A stretch of DNA of 64,000 bases from Gigaspora rosea (Eukaryota; Glomeromycota; Glomeromycetes; Diversisporales; Gigasporaceae): NCBI GenBank assembly GCA_003550325.1, contig QKWP01000411.1, forward strand, positions 141,496 through 205,495, written 5' to 3'. Shown here piece after piece: positions 1-11,582 of this stretch (position 1 is its first letter; every line of letters begins with the position of its first letter). The notes below the pieces were generated by a model. That model was given only the letters and a program-made list of their open reading frames with translations. It did not search any database and had not been told where the DNA came from. Made by a program: the position numbers and the translations under genes.

Positions 1-1749
1 TATATAGTTATATACGGGCACGTACATCAACATGTAAAATGGTGCTTAGAATTTTACATGGTTCATGAGATTCATTAGAATTGTTAATTTAGAGATTTAT
101 GCAATCAGGGAATAGTATGAAATACGGACAATGATGAGAAATCGGCGTTTGGATGAAAGATGAAATTTGCCGATATGTGGATTAAGGAACCAGCGATTGC
201 AGGAGTCGTTGACACTGGTTTCGAAACGATGTGAAAGACCTGATGAGCGAAAGGAATAGGTAATGACGGATACAAGTGTAGAGTAGGAATCTGTACACGA
301 TACTGTACAACCTCGGTGGAAGAACCTGTACGATACGCCGGTACGAGCTAATATGGGCGTATTCGATCCTACTGCGCTTAAAGTAATACGTGGTTCAAAC
401 GAAAGTACAGTATCACTATCTGCTATTGGTAGGATTTTTTGTGCCCAATCAAATAGTAACTTAATAAAGAAACGCGATCTTATTTAAGAAACAGACTTTT
501 TTAATTTTCATACCAGTTTATTTATTATTAATATAACCGAAGCTTTAAAAGGTTTTAATGGAACTTTGCAAATTTAATACCGCAATTTGATTTGTAGATC
601 AGTCACGCGAAAATTAATTGTCGACAAAATCTAGGGAAGATTTCTTACTACAGGTGTCACCAGCTTGCGAATGGTGAAATTTTGCACAGATCTACTTAAG
701 CAGTGGAATCTTTTTAGTTGCCATGTACTGACCCAATTGGCAGTGGCAAACTGTGCAATTGGAAACGACAGAGTGAGCCTCTTGGAATGTGAACTTTGCT
801 CAAATCACTCATGTACGATCTATTTGGCGATGAGTTTATTTGACATTTTTTTTTGCAAACCATCAATTGATCTCACATATGTATTCGATTCTAGTTTATG
901 TAGTCGCTGATTGTCGTTGGTTTGTTGATTCTCTTCTTTATTTTATTTATTTTTTTTATTTTTATTTTTTTTTAATAATTTTGTATTTTCAGTTTTATTT
1001 GTTACCTCATGCCTTTGGCATATTTTTATGATTTATGAAGTTTGTACTGTTGACCTTTCTCGCTTCATCTCTCTATATGTATTTTTCTTTACCAATTTGT
1101 CGGAAATATGGTACATTGACCCTCTAGTATGCTTGAATGCCTTTGGATTTCCTAGTTCTTTGTTACTTGTTTTTTTACAGTTATTCTGCTTTATGATTGT
1201 TGTTAGCGATTGATTATTTCCGATAACATCAATCTAAGACCGTATTTCTTGTGTGGATTGCCACTTTCGATTCGATTGACCTGCTCGTCATTGCTGGTTA
1301 ATGTGCATTTGGTCTAAAGTTTTTTTTTGGCATTTAATAATGTTCGTTTCTCATGCATGTTGTTCTTTATTTGTCGCGCAAATTTCAGCCCAAGTGCTGG
1401 TGGAAGTGACTTAAGCTTAGTCTTCTTTATTCCTTTATTTGGATCTTAAAAAATGTGTTTTTAATTAATAATAAAAAATTAAATAGTTGAGTGTAGTATA
1501 TGCATCTGCCATTGTCGTATACTAATCTTATTTGTATTTGACCTCTATCTCTTCTTTTAAGCACCACCTTTGATTCTCACATGCTTTGATCTTACCTGCG
1601 ATGGTTTATGAGGCATCACTTTGCATTAGGTACAGTACACCTTTTATGGGTTGTGATGCGCAACATGTTAGTTGTTGTTATATGACAGAGGTATGACTCA
1701 AAAAAATTTTCACTTCTGATAAACGGAACTTTAAGTATAGGCATTATGT
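1..1749. other. Gene-free flank, T-rich
   Basis: No convincing gene. The first 430 bases are less AT-rich than the rest and may be an old transposon remnant; a short stretch near 161-235 reads as a peptide with a Val-Val-Asp-Thr-Gly motif, which resembles a retroelement aspartic-protease active site, but it is too short to call. From 830 on the DNA is T-rich, and its short open frames look accidental. Confidence 0.4.
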
Positions 1750-2885
1750 GTGAACAAAGTATACCCACTTTCTACAGCTACAACAAATAGTGAAAAACCT
1801 ACTCCCACATTGACTGAGTTTGTTCGGAAATACAATACCGAGCAACTTATCCAATTTTTGCCGACGTTCATTTTGAAATATTGTGCACTGAAGAAGTCAC
1901 TTGTCGTGTTTTTCTTAATTAAACCAATCAAGATTTTATAGATAATGACCTGAAAGGTGGACCCGCAGACTTCGCCAAAGAAGTCAAAGAGAAAAAATTA
2001 AACATCGTGCAAGACTAAGTAAGAGGTTAAAGAGAATTTTAACAAATTCGGATACGAAGATGCAGACATAACATCGATTTTGCCATTCAAACCAAGTATG
2101 TACCAGGTATGTTAGAACATATGCGTTTAATTTTTTTTGATTAGAGATGAGAAATTTTTGATCTCGATAGCAATGACTTAGCAATGATGAAAGACTTAAA
2201 TTCTGCATAGATAATATAAAACAGACAATACAACTCTATTGTCCAGCATCTGAACTTAACGAAGCTGAGCGTTGTCATTATATTTCACCAATAATTCATT
2301 CATCCATTATCGCCAGGAAAATTACCAACAAAACAATAATTCCGAAATGCCAGTTTGAGGTAATTGGTGATGAAAGAACGGGCAGAGTTTGATTACGATA
2401 TTAAAGTCAAAGATAATACTGGAAATGACGAATTGATAGCAATAATTGAAGCAAAGCAGAGTGATATATTAATGGGATTCAGACAAAATGTTTTACAACT
2501 TACCACTTCTCACCAAAAAAAAACGAAATGTAGAAGAATCATTTGGTAAATAAGCGTTTGATTACTTATATGGAATCATTACTACAGGTATATTTTGGGG
2601 GTTTTCCGTAAATATCTATTATATTAAGGCGCACATAAACTGATGATTATCGATTTATTAGTGTTAGCAACCAATTGGTATTTTATCTTTTATACCCCAG
2701 AAAAGTTTTACCGTATAGAAAGTGAATATAGCATTAGAATTAACAAAGATGTTTTGAAAGATGATTCGGAACTACGTAAAAATGTAAAAAAAAAAAAAGT
2801 TGTATAGGTACTTGTTAGTCTATTGAAGGATAAGGTCGAAGTAGATGAGACCCCTGATCATAAAAAGTTTGCAATTATTGTGTGA
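1750..2885 (+). pseudogene. Decayed CRN-like gene: SAM-like domain plus PD-(D/E)XK nuclease-like C-terminal domain
   Basis: I see a family common in Rhizophagus: an N-terminal SAM-like domain followed by a restriction-endonuclease-fold domain of the Crinkler type. In frame pieces the order is: a SAM-like start (LTEFVRKYNTEQLIQFLP, 1810-1860); the domain's end (GGPADFAKEVKEKK, about 1958-2000); a linker ending in PFKPSMYQ just before a GTATGT donor (about 2106); a block with ERCHYISPIIHSS (about 2268); then VKDNTGNDELIAIIEAKQSD (2407-2466), where Glu-Ala-Lys fits the E-x-K catalytic pair; then DYLYGI..TTG (2560-2588) and C-terminal pieces to a stop at 2885. The frame is broken by stops near 2015-2035, a frameshift near 2385 and others, so no functional protein can be made. 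Assignment rests on family memory, not a search. CRN-type proteins can act as effectors or nucleases; here only the remnant is present. Confidence 0.7.
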
Positions 2886-3440
2886 TATAGAATAGTTAGA
2901 TTAAATTTTGTAAAATTTAATGATACAAATTACATAATAAAAATTTGCTATATTAATAAACTACATAATTTACTTTGCGAATTGATTAAAATTCTCACAC
3001 GTAACATAAATTTCATTTTTAATCTGGATTCAGAAAAATTTAAATTTAATTACAATTTTTCAGAAAGCTCTTCAGAAAGGAAAAATCTAAACAATGCCCC
3101 AGTACATTTTGTGCCCCTAATATACTAATAATTAATTTCATTTCACCTGAAGTTAGGTTAAAGTTAGAGTTAGAATTGAGATATAAAAATAGGGGGCACA
3201 AAGTGCACGTCTAGTTTAGTTCTTCGGAATTATTAAAAATTATCAAATATATCAAATCTATATAATCTGGATTGAATTCGCATTGATTCTTCATCTAATA
3301 TTTTTTCAGCTACTTAACCACTCTTAGATTCAATGATTGATGATATTCATCATACAGTATAATCAACATAGTATTACATTTGTTAAACAAAGTAAAGTAC
3401 ATACGTATCAATAACACTGGTAGGTTTGATTAGTCTGAAG
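2886..3440. other. AT-rich spacer
   Basis: No gene, tRNA or clear repeat seen. A stretch at about 3140-3200 carries loose variants of TTAGAG/TTAGGT, like other telomere-like islands in the window. Confidence 0.4.
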
Positions 3441-3900
3441 TCATGGCGAAAAAAATGTCGCGGTGACTTAATCAGGGATGTGTAAATGACTCAAATGACA
3501 AATGACCAGTCATTGGTCATTTCACGGCTTAAGAAGGCGATTATCTAATACTTTTAGCCAATCAAAATTGATTACTGTTCTTGATGGCATGTTAATTAAT
3601 AATCGACGTGAATTGAGGAATGATGCGAACATATGCATTACAGTTGTCCCTCGTTGTTTATATCAACCTTGGACCACCACCATTATATTCATGTTGATAT
3701 GATATTAATGAGAATTTATATTAAAGTTGATATAAGTTTATATGAGGGATTTTAATAAAAATTTATAAAAATTTGGTTTGTGCTTAGGTTGATATTAACG
3801 AGGTTGAGGGTCAACTTTATTTAAAACATGCATTATACAAGTTTTTCGTGATCGGTAGGATGTAAACTAAAATGACCCAATGACCAAATGACCAAATGAC

Positions 3901-4588
3901 TAGGGATGTTAAGTGGTTCGTTCAGTTCAGTTTCGGTCCAGTCCCATAAAGTTCAATGAAAAAAATGAACTGAACTGAAGTTTATAAACTTCAGTTCAAT
4001 TTTAAAGTTTAAACTTGAGTTCATAAACTTAAAGTATGAACTTGAGGTTAACTTTGAAGTTCAAACTCTAGTTCATGAACCTAAGTTCACTAGAGCTATT
4101 ATCTTGTAAGAAAATAATTACCCAGGCAGGTCAGATATTGTCTGACCTGCCTGGATAATTATATTTCTTACTTAGTCACAATAAATGTTAGATTTATAGT
4201 TAGACGAATTAGACGAAACCTCGAAGTTTTACACTAACAAAACTACGTACGTACTAACAAATTTAAGATTGCATCATAACTTGCTGTACAATAGAATCTT
4301 ATGACTTTGCTGTAACTTGACATGCCGTATTACAAATTATATTTAATTTACTGATAATTTCTTTATCGTACGTATTACGATTTTGTTATAACCGGGGTTC
4401 ATATAAACTGAGTTTTCAAACCAGTTTTATAAGCTAAATTTTATAAACTGGTATATAAATCAGATTTATAAACTAGATTATAAAACTGGTTCAAGAACTT
4501 GTCGTTAATTTTTCTTTGAATGAACGGCTAAAAAGAGTGGTTTGAACCAGGTTCGGTCCCGGTTCATTTGAACGACTTAACATCCCTA
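3901..4588. mobile_element. hAT-like non-autonomous element, innermost layer, 8-bp target duplication
   Basis: It begins tagggatgttaagtggttc and ends with the inverse (gaacgacttaacatcccta), and it is flanked by perfect 8-bp duplications caaatgac at 3893-3900 and 4589-4596. The interior repeats gttcataaact-like motifs and contains a strong hairpin at 4107-4170. No coding sequence. Confidence 0.88.
4107..4170. repeat. Near-perfect hairpin inside the innermost hAT element
   Basis: Two arms of about 28 nt containing ccaggcaggtcaga and its inverse lie around a very short loop (tattg). It is GC-richer than its surroundings and could be a further tiny foldback insertion or a structural part of the element. 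Confidence 0.75.
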
Positions 4589-4855
4589 CAAATGACCAGA
4601 TGACCCCGGTCATTGGAAATGACCATAGTCATTTGGTCACGAGTCATTTCCAAATGGCCCAAAATTTGAATGACCTCAAATGAGCGGTCATTGGTCATTT
4701 ACCATTCCTGGACGTAATCGCCGACCACTTCCGACCTGATAATAAAATTACGTATTACTAGTAAAAGACTAATAATCGTTTCAACATAATACGCAATTTA
4801 TATTATCAGGTCGAAAGTGTGGCCGGCGATTACCGTGACATTTTTTTCGCCATGA

Positions 4856-6660
4856 TCTAACCTATCTCAAGAACACGGATAAATAATGTGATATAAATAT
4901 ATAAAATTTTTTAATACCAGTTTTTTGTAATTTATTATCTAGTTTGTTATAGATACGAGTTTTGTTCTAAATATAGATATGAATTTGTTACTATTTTCTA
5001 CATGAGTGATCATAAATTATTATGAAAATTTATTTTTATTAACAATCGGAATTAGAAAAAATGAGATTGATATAGCGATGATTATAGAACGTATTACACA
5101 AACTAAACTTTACTTATTAAGTTGTTCAGAATGATATTTTTTAATAACAAATAACGATAAAACGTTGGTATAATCTGGTAGACTATCATTAATAATCAAG
5201 TTATAATACATTATACGTTTTTGGTACAGAAAATCATTTACTGCATAGAAGCGTATAATGCAAAAAATTGACTAATAAAAAAAAAGTCATCAAAATTTGA
5301 ATATAAAAAAAAGCTAACATTCTTAATCAACTTTATTTAAAAATAAACCTTGCTTTCTTTGTAATATGTTTAATTTTGTCAATTTATTCAAATTATTTTA
5401 ATAAGACTTATTGGTTATAGGGAGAATAGATTTTATTTTGACCATATGATTAAATATACAAACTTTATTTGTAATATGAAAAAAAAACATAATATTAGTG
5501 ACGGAATGTTTTATATAGGGGTATTTTCGTATTAAGGGGGTCACTTGAATTAATGTTACCATAAACATATCATATTTGATATTTGATGAGTAGATCAAAT
5601 AAAGAAATACATAAGTATATAAGTAAATACGTAACGTATATACGTACATCTCTGATCTTTTTCAAGAATTCAAGAATAATCAAATGATTCTAGGTTCAAA
5701 AAAAAAACCAGTCACGTTAGTATTAAAATAGTGTTATTAACTTTTTAAATTTTATATAAAATTAGTTAATATGTTATTGCATCGACAAAGATTAACATTA
5801 AAAATTTTATTAATTCACTAATACAGTAATAATGATAGGTGTACGTAAGTCAAATGAACTAAAAATATAAAGATCAGGGGGTAAAAATTTCATCTCCAAT
5901 CGGAAATAGTTTACCATATAGTTTTAGCTCAAAAAAGTGATATTGATAGATTTATGAACACAAGAGTTACAAGAGTTTAATAATCTAAAAACAATATTAA
6001 TGTCTCAAACAGTTAAATTTTTTTGTGAGATGAATAACCAAATAGGGTAGACAAACTTAACATTATGTACGTATGCACTTTATGTTGTGTTAAATCAATC
6101 ATACATTTAAAAAAAAAAAAAAAATCCAAATTTTAGGTTTCTAAAGATCATGAAAATAATTATACTGTATACGGATAAATTATCCGATTTGACTTGAAAA
6201 TAATTTATCTGTTATGACGATATTTATGTTGCTCATCCAACACCATAGTCTCGGCAATATAAATAAAGTCGATTTTTTTTTTTTTTTAGGAATGACTTTG
6301 GTTTATTTATACGATTCTGAAATTCGATATACCCCTATTTACAATAATTCCATTCCTTCCTTTCCTTTCGAGCTCCTTAATTTCCCTCCTTAATACCCGT
6401 TTTTCAAATAATTAGAGCAAGAACTAACGAAAAAAAAAAAAAGATTTTTTTTTTTTTGTTTTTCTTGGCTATATTACGATTTTCCACTTTACCCATCTAA
6501 CCTGATAACACCCACCTAACCTGATCTAAATACATCAATTTACTGATACTTTTTTATAACATCATCGGCATATTCCCACATTATGCAATTTAGATATTAG
6601 CATAATATAAAAAATTTTCCTTTAATAACGTCACGATCGTAACTAATTACGTGTATACCT
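4856..6660. other. AT-rich intergenic region
   Basis: No gene is supported. Homopolymer A and T runs are frequent (6102-6124, 6271-6288, 6430-6458). The last 400 bases before the MARVEL-like gene contain C/T-rich stretches (6343-6380) that may belong to its promoter, but no specific element can be named. Confidence 0.4.
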
Positions 6661-6760
6661 AAAATCCTTAAAAAATCCTTTTCTTAAAAACCCTATTCTT
6701 TCTTAAAAATCCTATTCTTAAAAAATCCTTTTCTTATTAAAAAAAATCCTTTTCTTAAAA
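6661..6760 (+). repeat. Short tandem repeat directly upstream of the MARVEL-like gene
   Basis: Five to six degenerate copies of a motif like ttcttaaaaaatcctt end two bases before the start codon at 6763. It lies where the 5' leader should be, so it probably forms part of the transcribed leader or proximal promoter. Confidence 0.7.
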
Positions 6761-6762
6761 AT

Positions 6763-7067
6763 ATGGGATATCAAAATTATCGAAAATTATTTCAATTTCT
6801 GAAATGGATTCAATTATCATTTTCATTTATGATATTTATCCTAGGTAAAAAAAAATATTAAACGTGATTTGAATTTGATCTCTCTACAAACTTTTCATGG
6901 AATTCTAATCTTAATAATTTTTTTAAAGAAATGATTGAACTTGGAGCATATTTGAATTATGTCGATAAAGTTTCTCACGATGATAAACTTTCTAATTCAT
7001 CCTATAAAACGCTTTTTTTCAATTCTGACTTGTGAGTATATATTTATCATTTAAAACGAATTTATAC

Positions 7068-7104
<37 letters not shown>

Positions 7105-7385
7105 GGTACATACATACGTATTTATAAAATGAACCGAATTTTTGTTCAATTTACAGAGGAAGCTCATTGGTAAAGAAATACCTTTACTTTGTCTTTTCTT
7201 TTAATATTTTAAGCACCGGTAAGTTATTAAATTTTTAAATACAAATTTTTTTTTTCAGTTAATTTAATCAACTTTTTTTTAATTCGTAGGCATGTATATC
7301 GCATTATATCAAGGTTCTTGGACAGAACAAAAGGGACCTTTTGCTTGGTTTGAAATGTTAGTATTATCACATGACAAATAAACAC

Positions 7386-7425
<40 letters not shown>

Positions 7426-8046
7426 AATTTGAAATGATATTTAAATCATCATTTTATTATTTTTTTTTTCAAGGTTGCAGTTAATGTTGTGGTTTTCTGC
7501 ATGTAAATAATTTAATAATTACATTAAATTACTGTTTTTAATATTGATACTTATATGTAATACGTTTGTTAACTGATTTAATTTCTATAAATAGTTATGG
7601 CAAACCTTTACGACATTTTCCATGGAGCCGTTGGTCTTTGTCAACAATATCGTTCTGCGTATTCACTTCAACAAATTCCAAATGAACCATTAACAGTTTG
7701 TGACACTTATATTGCCTCAATAACTTTTAGTTCTCTTATAGTATCTACATATATGATTACAATTTGGATAGCCTTTAAAGTACAAAAAGAAAAGAAAAAG
7801 AAATCTAAAGTTAAACAAGTTAAAAAAGTAAAAATAATTAAATATTTACAAAATTCTGAATCTAAAGAAGCTGCTAGATTTGTACGTGTTGAACAACATG
7901 ATGGTAATGAAAAAGTTATTGAATTTAAAGGGGTTGTTGAAGTTGAAATTGGTAAAAATGATTTTGATAATAATTTGGATTTGGAAAAAAATAATGATAA
8001 GGTTGTTATTAGTGATGATTGTAAAACAAATGAGTCTATATGTTAA
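6763..8046 (+). CDS. MARVEL-like four-transmembrane protein, six exons
   Basis: Exons at 6763-6844, 6929-7031, 7157-7218, 7290-7356, 7474-7502 and 7595-8046 join in frame to a 264-residue protein. All introns are GT-AG and phases match at each join. Four hydrophobic segments lie at about residues 9-27, 69-88, 100-122 and 153-175, the MARVEL layout, followed by a Lys-rich stretch (about 176-195) and an acidic tail. The fifth exon is only 29 nt and encodes LQLMLWFSA in helix 3; the gene at 51971-53764 has a 29-nt exon with LLFALWFSA at the same place. MARVEL proteins sit in plasma or vesicle membranes and shape membrane domains; the exact role here is unknown. The start is chosen because it opens helix 1 in frame and is the only ATG in that exon before the helix. 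It was assembled by eye, so small splice errors are possible. Confidence 0.82.
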
Positions 8047-8149
8047 AGGCTGATGTACGTACTGTACGTACGTACAAATGTACACAAATATGTGCATGTA
8101 TATATATATAAATACATATATAGATTGATATAATATGTATCCTTATTAT

Positions 8150-8240
8150 GCATATTATACATTTATTACACAGTTATTACACATTTATTATACATTTATT
8201 ATACATTTATTATACATTTATTATACATTTATTATACATA
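8150..8240 (+). repeat. 12-bp tandem repeat (ttattatacatt)
   Basis: About seven copies of a 12-bp unit, ttattatacatt, with few mismatches, lie just downstream of the MARVEL-like gene and probably fall in or after its 3' UTR. No function is visible. Confidence 0.8.
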
Positions 8241-8825
8241 ATTGTAATATAACAGTTGTTATTTCTTTCAATAGTGGGAATACCCACATCAAATTCATCA
8301 AATACTTTATTATCCAGTTTAACATATATATATACATTGTACGTAGTCTCTCTATCATGTATAATTAATGAAATGTATAAATTTTTTTTTTTGATACCAT
8401 ATAAAATTAGCATTTACCAGTTACATATTATATATCTAATAATTTGTATTAATTATTATTATATTATTAATTATATTATCGTTATTAATTAATTACAGTA
8501 ACTTTTTTTCACGCATATCTTATACGTATCATATTAAGATTTAAAAGTATTTACAATGTTAATTTTTTTAATTAAATTAAGTGTTTTTTTTTTAATCTAT
8601 CTGGATTTCTCTCGTTTATCTTGTGATATCAAATCACCTTTTTTGCGAACTAATTCTCAATGTACAGTAATTTATATAGCTACTCGGAAATTTCCGAGAG
8701 ATTTTTTTTTTTTTTTCCAATTAACGAAACGAAAAAAAAATATTCTTCTAACGCATGAGGAGAAAATAATTATTAAACACTGTCATTTCCAGTAATAATT
8801 TCCCAATGATGATTTCCAATGATTT

Positions 8826-9902
8826 TTATAACATTTTCGCCGAAAATAGAGTAACTTCTATAAAATTATCTTGATGATTCCAATTTTCCATAATTATTTT
8901 CCAAATATCTTCACAGTCTACAACTTTCAAGGCATTTTTTTCAAATAAATTCATTAATTCCAATGCTTTCTTTAGATAATTATTATTAAATTCTTTCTCA
9001 GTGAGTACAAAATTTTTATCATCGTCTTGAAAATTCTCTGTATGTGCCAATGCGATACAATCATTTGGAATCATAAATTCAATTTCTTGTTGACAATATC
9101 TTAAGAAACTCTTGAATGTTATTCCATATGGAATTGTCATATAATGTGATTTCGATAATGATTTCCAATAATAATTAATTTTGAACTTTAATAATTTTAA
9201 TTCTGAGGTTGGAAATTTATTAATGGTTCCAGGTAAATCTTTTGGTGTTGGCAAATAAGGATTCTCATTAGTGTCGATGCACACTCTTTGTCTATTTTTG
9301 GAGAGTTCAAATTTAGCAGGTACAAATTTGTCTCCGCATTCTGGTGAAACATAAATTCCGAATCTTTTATGATCTTTCTGTTTTGATTCTGTTGTGATTC
9401 GTTTCTTTACTTGACGAGGACAGGTATTAAAATTATTGGAAATATTGGAAATATTGGAAATATTGGGGATATTGGAGATATTGGAAGTATTGGAGATATT
9501 GGAAGTATTGGAAATATTGAAAGTATTGGAAATATTGAAAGTATTGAAAGTATTGGAAGTATTGGAAGTATTGAAAGTATTGGAAATATTTGAAGTATTT
9601 GAATCAGATTTTAATTTTGTTTTTTTAAAAGTTTTAGTAACTTTTTTCAAAGCCTTTTGAAAGATTTTCGAAGGAGACCGATTTGATTTGTGTGATTTAT
9701 GTTGACAAGGTGATTCATTCAATTTTGTTGGAGAATTTTTGACGATGATCGGTTTTTTAGTTGGACAACAACATTGAACACCTTGTAATAACGAAAGACA
9801 AGTAATTTTTGGCGGCATAGTAATATCGACAGGAACGATAGATTTTTTATTAAAGACTGAAAATTTTGTGAATCGTTGTTTCTCGGCACGATGAAAAGTC
9901 AT
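8826..9902 (-). CDS. Lineage-specific protein with Asn/Ser-rich repeat tract, 358 aa
   Basis: A single open frame on the minus strand. The frame is open upstream to 9983, but the preferred start is the ATG at 9902 (MTFHRAEKQR), because the 27 residues before it are encoded by A/T runs typical of a leader. The N-terminal third has Cys-Cys-Cys (about residues 44-46) and many Lys/Ser. Residues about 101-160 are repeats of Ser-Asn-(Thr/Ile)-(Phe/Ser) encoded by a minisatellite. The C-terminal 170 residues look globular, with many aromatics (YYWKSLSKSHYMTIPYG, then an acidic helix-rich end). No signal peptide, membrane helix or known motif is seen, and I do not recognise the family. The globular end and the absence of stops argue it is real. 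An intron in the 5' end cannot be excluded. Confidence 0.7.
   Translation of the reverse strand: MTFHRAEKQRFTKFSVFNKKSIVPVDITMPPKITCLSLLQGVQCCCPTKKPIIVKNSPTKLNESPCQHKSHKSNRSPSKIFQKALKKVTKTFKKTKLKSDSNTSNISNTFNTSNTSNTFNTFNISNTFNISNTSNISNTSNISNIPNISNISNISNNFNTCPRQVKKRITTESKQKDHKRFGIYVSPECGDKFVPAKFELSKNRQRVCIDTNENPYLPTPKDLPGTINKFPTSELKLLKFKINYYWKSLSKSHYMTIPYGITFKSFLRYCQQEIEFMIPNDCIALAHTENFQDDDKNFVLTEKEFNNNYLKKALELMNLFEKNALKVVDCEDIWKIIMENWNHQDNFIEVTLFSAKML
9423..9602 (-). repeat. Coding minisatellite, units built on attggaaat
   Basis: Roughly twenty 9-bp units (attggaaat, attggaagt, attgaaagt) arranged in higher-order 15- to 30-bp patterns. It encodes the Asn/Ser-rich tract of the surrounding gene and keeps its frame, since all unit lengths are multiples of three. 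Confidence 0.9.
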
Positions 9903-9983
9903 TATTTTTTTTAAAAAAAAAAGTATTTTAAAGAAGAGAAAATGTGAATTTGATTTTGTGTAAAGTAAAAAGTTATATTTCAA

Positions 9984-11394
9984 AAGTTGATTTATGTAAA
10001 AGTTATATTTCGAAAGTTGATTTGTAAAGAAAAAAAAAAAAAGATTTTTAAAAAAAAAAAATATTAGAGATTACTAATAATTTGAAATTTTTGGACGACA
10101 CCTCGTCACACCTCTCCAGAACCATCTATTTTATAAAAATTTTCAAGTATTGAAATCATCGCATTAAACACATACCAATGTACTCATCCAAAGAGATAAT
10201 AAATTTTAACAAACGACGAACTCCCAAGTTCCAAACTCGTCAAGAAAAAAAAAAAAATAAAAATTTCCTATAAATCAAATATGCATAAAAAAAAAAAAAA
10301 AAAATTTAAAACTTGAAAATCAGATCAAGTAATGTTAGAGCATGCATAGAAGCCGTAAATATAAATAAAAACCCATCCCATATATTTATCACAATAGCAA
10401 ACTCCGATCGATTTTATTTTTGATTTCAAATAGTAATAAAAAATATGTAGTTACCAAACATTAGATTACCTGATTCAATTTAACAATTGATTTTTGGCGC
10501 AGTTAATAAATGTATCGATATTGATCGATGTTGATCGTCATAAAAAAAATGAGGTAGAGGCAGGGGCAATAAGCTTAGAAATTAAAAATACTTAGGGTAT
10601 TTTGGTAAAATAGTAAAAGAAAGAATATCTCATGATTAGTTTAGTACCGATTTTTAAAATAAGATCATTGGTTTTTTTCAAGAAAGAATCATGGCAAAAA
10701 ATCATTTGACAACATATGTAAAGTAAAACTGTCGTAATTTTACCGATTCAAATATATCAAAAAAAAATATTATTAATATTAATTAAAGATGCTGCTGTTT
10801 TAGTTTTAGATATATATTATTATAATATATATAAAATAATTAAAGTTAGTTACGTATGACAAAAGCAACAATGGAAATTTTTTTTTATTTGTTATTTTCG
10901 TACCATAGAAAATCTTGTCAGCGTGTGACAAATAATAGATCTCATTTTTGCAGAAACAAGTCTTCTTTTGCCTTAAACAATAGATTTAGAGTATCTTGGA
11001 TTAACAATAGATGTAGAATATTTTAAAACATCATTCTTCCGTTACTCTTTTTGTTTTTTAGTCTTCTCTCTATGTCACATGATTGAAATCGAAGATCAAA
11101 GGGAATATCGTAGTCGGGGATGCATATATAATTAATAAGGAATCTATAAATATTCGTAATGATGATACATATAAAATAAATTGATAAATTTTAAAAATAG
11201 CTAGTATAAGATATTTTTAAATAAGCGTTATTATACATACCACTTTGGAATGTATGAACCCCAACGTTGGCTGAAATTTATCCCTAAAATGAGTAGACTC
11301 TTTTTAAAGATTATTCAAGTAAATCTTATGTTATTTGGGTAGAGTTTTCCCAATAATTTTATCAAACCTCTTTTTTTCGATTATAATACCTAGA
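9984..11394. other. AT-rich intergenic region
   Basis: No gene seen. It includes several A-homopolymers (10028-10042, 10243-10258, 10288-10305) and no repeat with clear ends. Confidence 0.4.
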
Positions 11395-11530
11395 ACCGAT
11401 TTATTTTTCATAATATATTAAACCGGTTTTAATAGTTTTTAATAGTTTTTAATAGTTTTTAATAGTTTTTTAATAGTTTTTTTAATAGTTTTTAATAGTT
11501 TTTAATAGGTTTTAAACCATATGAAAAATT
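11395..11530. repeat. 10- to 12-bp tandem repeat (tttttaatag)
   Basis: Nine or so copies of tttttaatag between a left motif gaaccgatttattttt (about 11393) and a right inverse aaaatcggttc (about 11531-11541). The flanking inverted ends suggest a small foldback that expanded internally. A related inverted pair (ggaaccggtttt ... aaaaccgtttcc) occurs at 52879-52938. Confidence 0.6.
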
Positions 11531-11582
11531 AAAATCGGTTCTAAATTTTTATATTCTGCACTATCGATACATACATACATAC

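Larger units (their letters stand above)
3473..4710. mobile_element. hAT-like non-autonomous element, middle layer of the nest
   Basis: The termini are cagggatgtgtaaatgac on the left and the inverse of caggaatggtaaatgac on the right. It is flanked by 8-bp direct repeats, gacttaat (3465-3472) and gacgtaat (4711-4718), one mismatch, as expected for hAT insertion. The interior is made of variants of tcatttggtcat in both orientations and is itself interrupted by a second hAT element. No protein is encoded. Confidence 0.75.
3441..4855. mobile_element. Outer MITE of a three-layer nest, about 70-bp terminal inverted repeats
   Basis: The ends start tcatggcgaaaaaaatgtc and are inverted copies of each other. 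If the inner insertion (3473-4710) is removed, the left arm continues from 3472 to 4711 and matches the right arm (about 4783-4855) over roughly 70 bp, including cgacctgataat. The pre-insertion element would be about 0.18 kb. No coding capacity; a target duplication is not evident. Confidence 0.75.

Noticed and set aside
161..235. Peptide with Asp-Thr-Gly, retroelement aspartic-protease-like
   Set aside because: Only about 24 codons, no neighbouring gag or reverse transcriptase sequence; could be chance.
665..1213. Three overlapping short open frames on the plus strand
   Set aside because: Composition is that of T-rich DNA (Phe, Leu, Tyr runs), with no domain or splice logic.
5398..5649. 83-codon minus-strand frame
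   Set aside because: AT-rich chance frame with Tyr/Ile/Asn bias and no domain.
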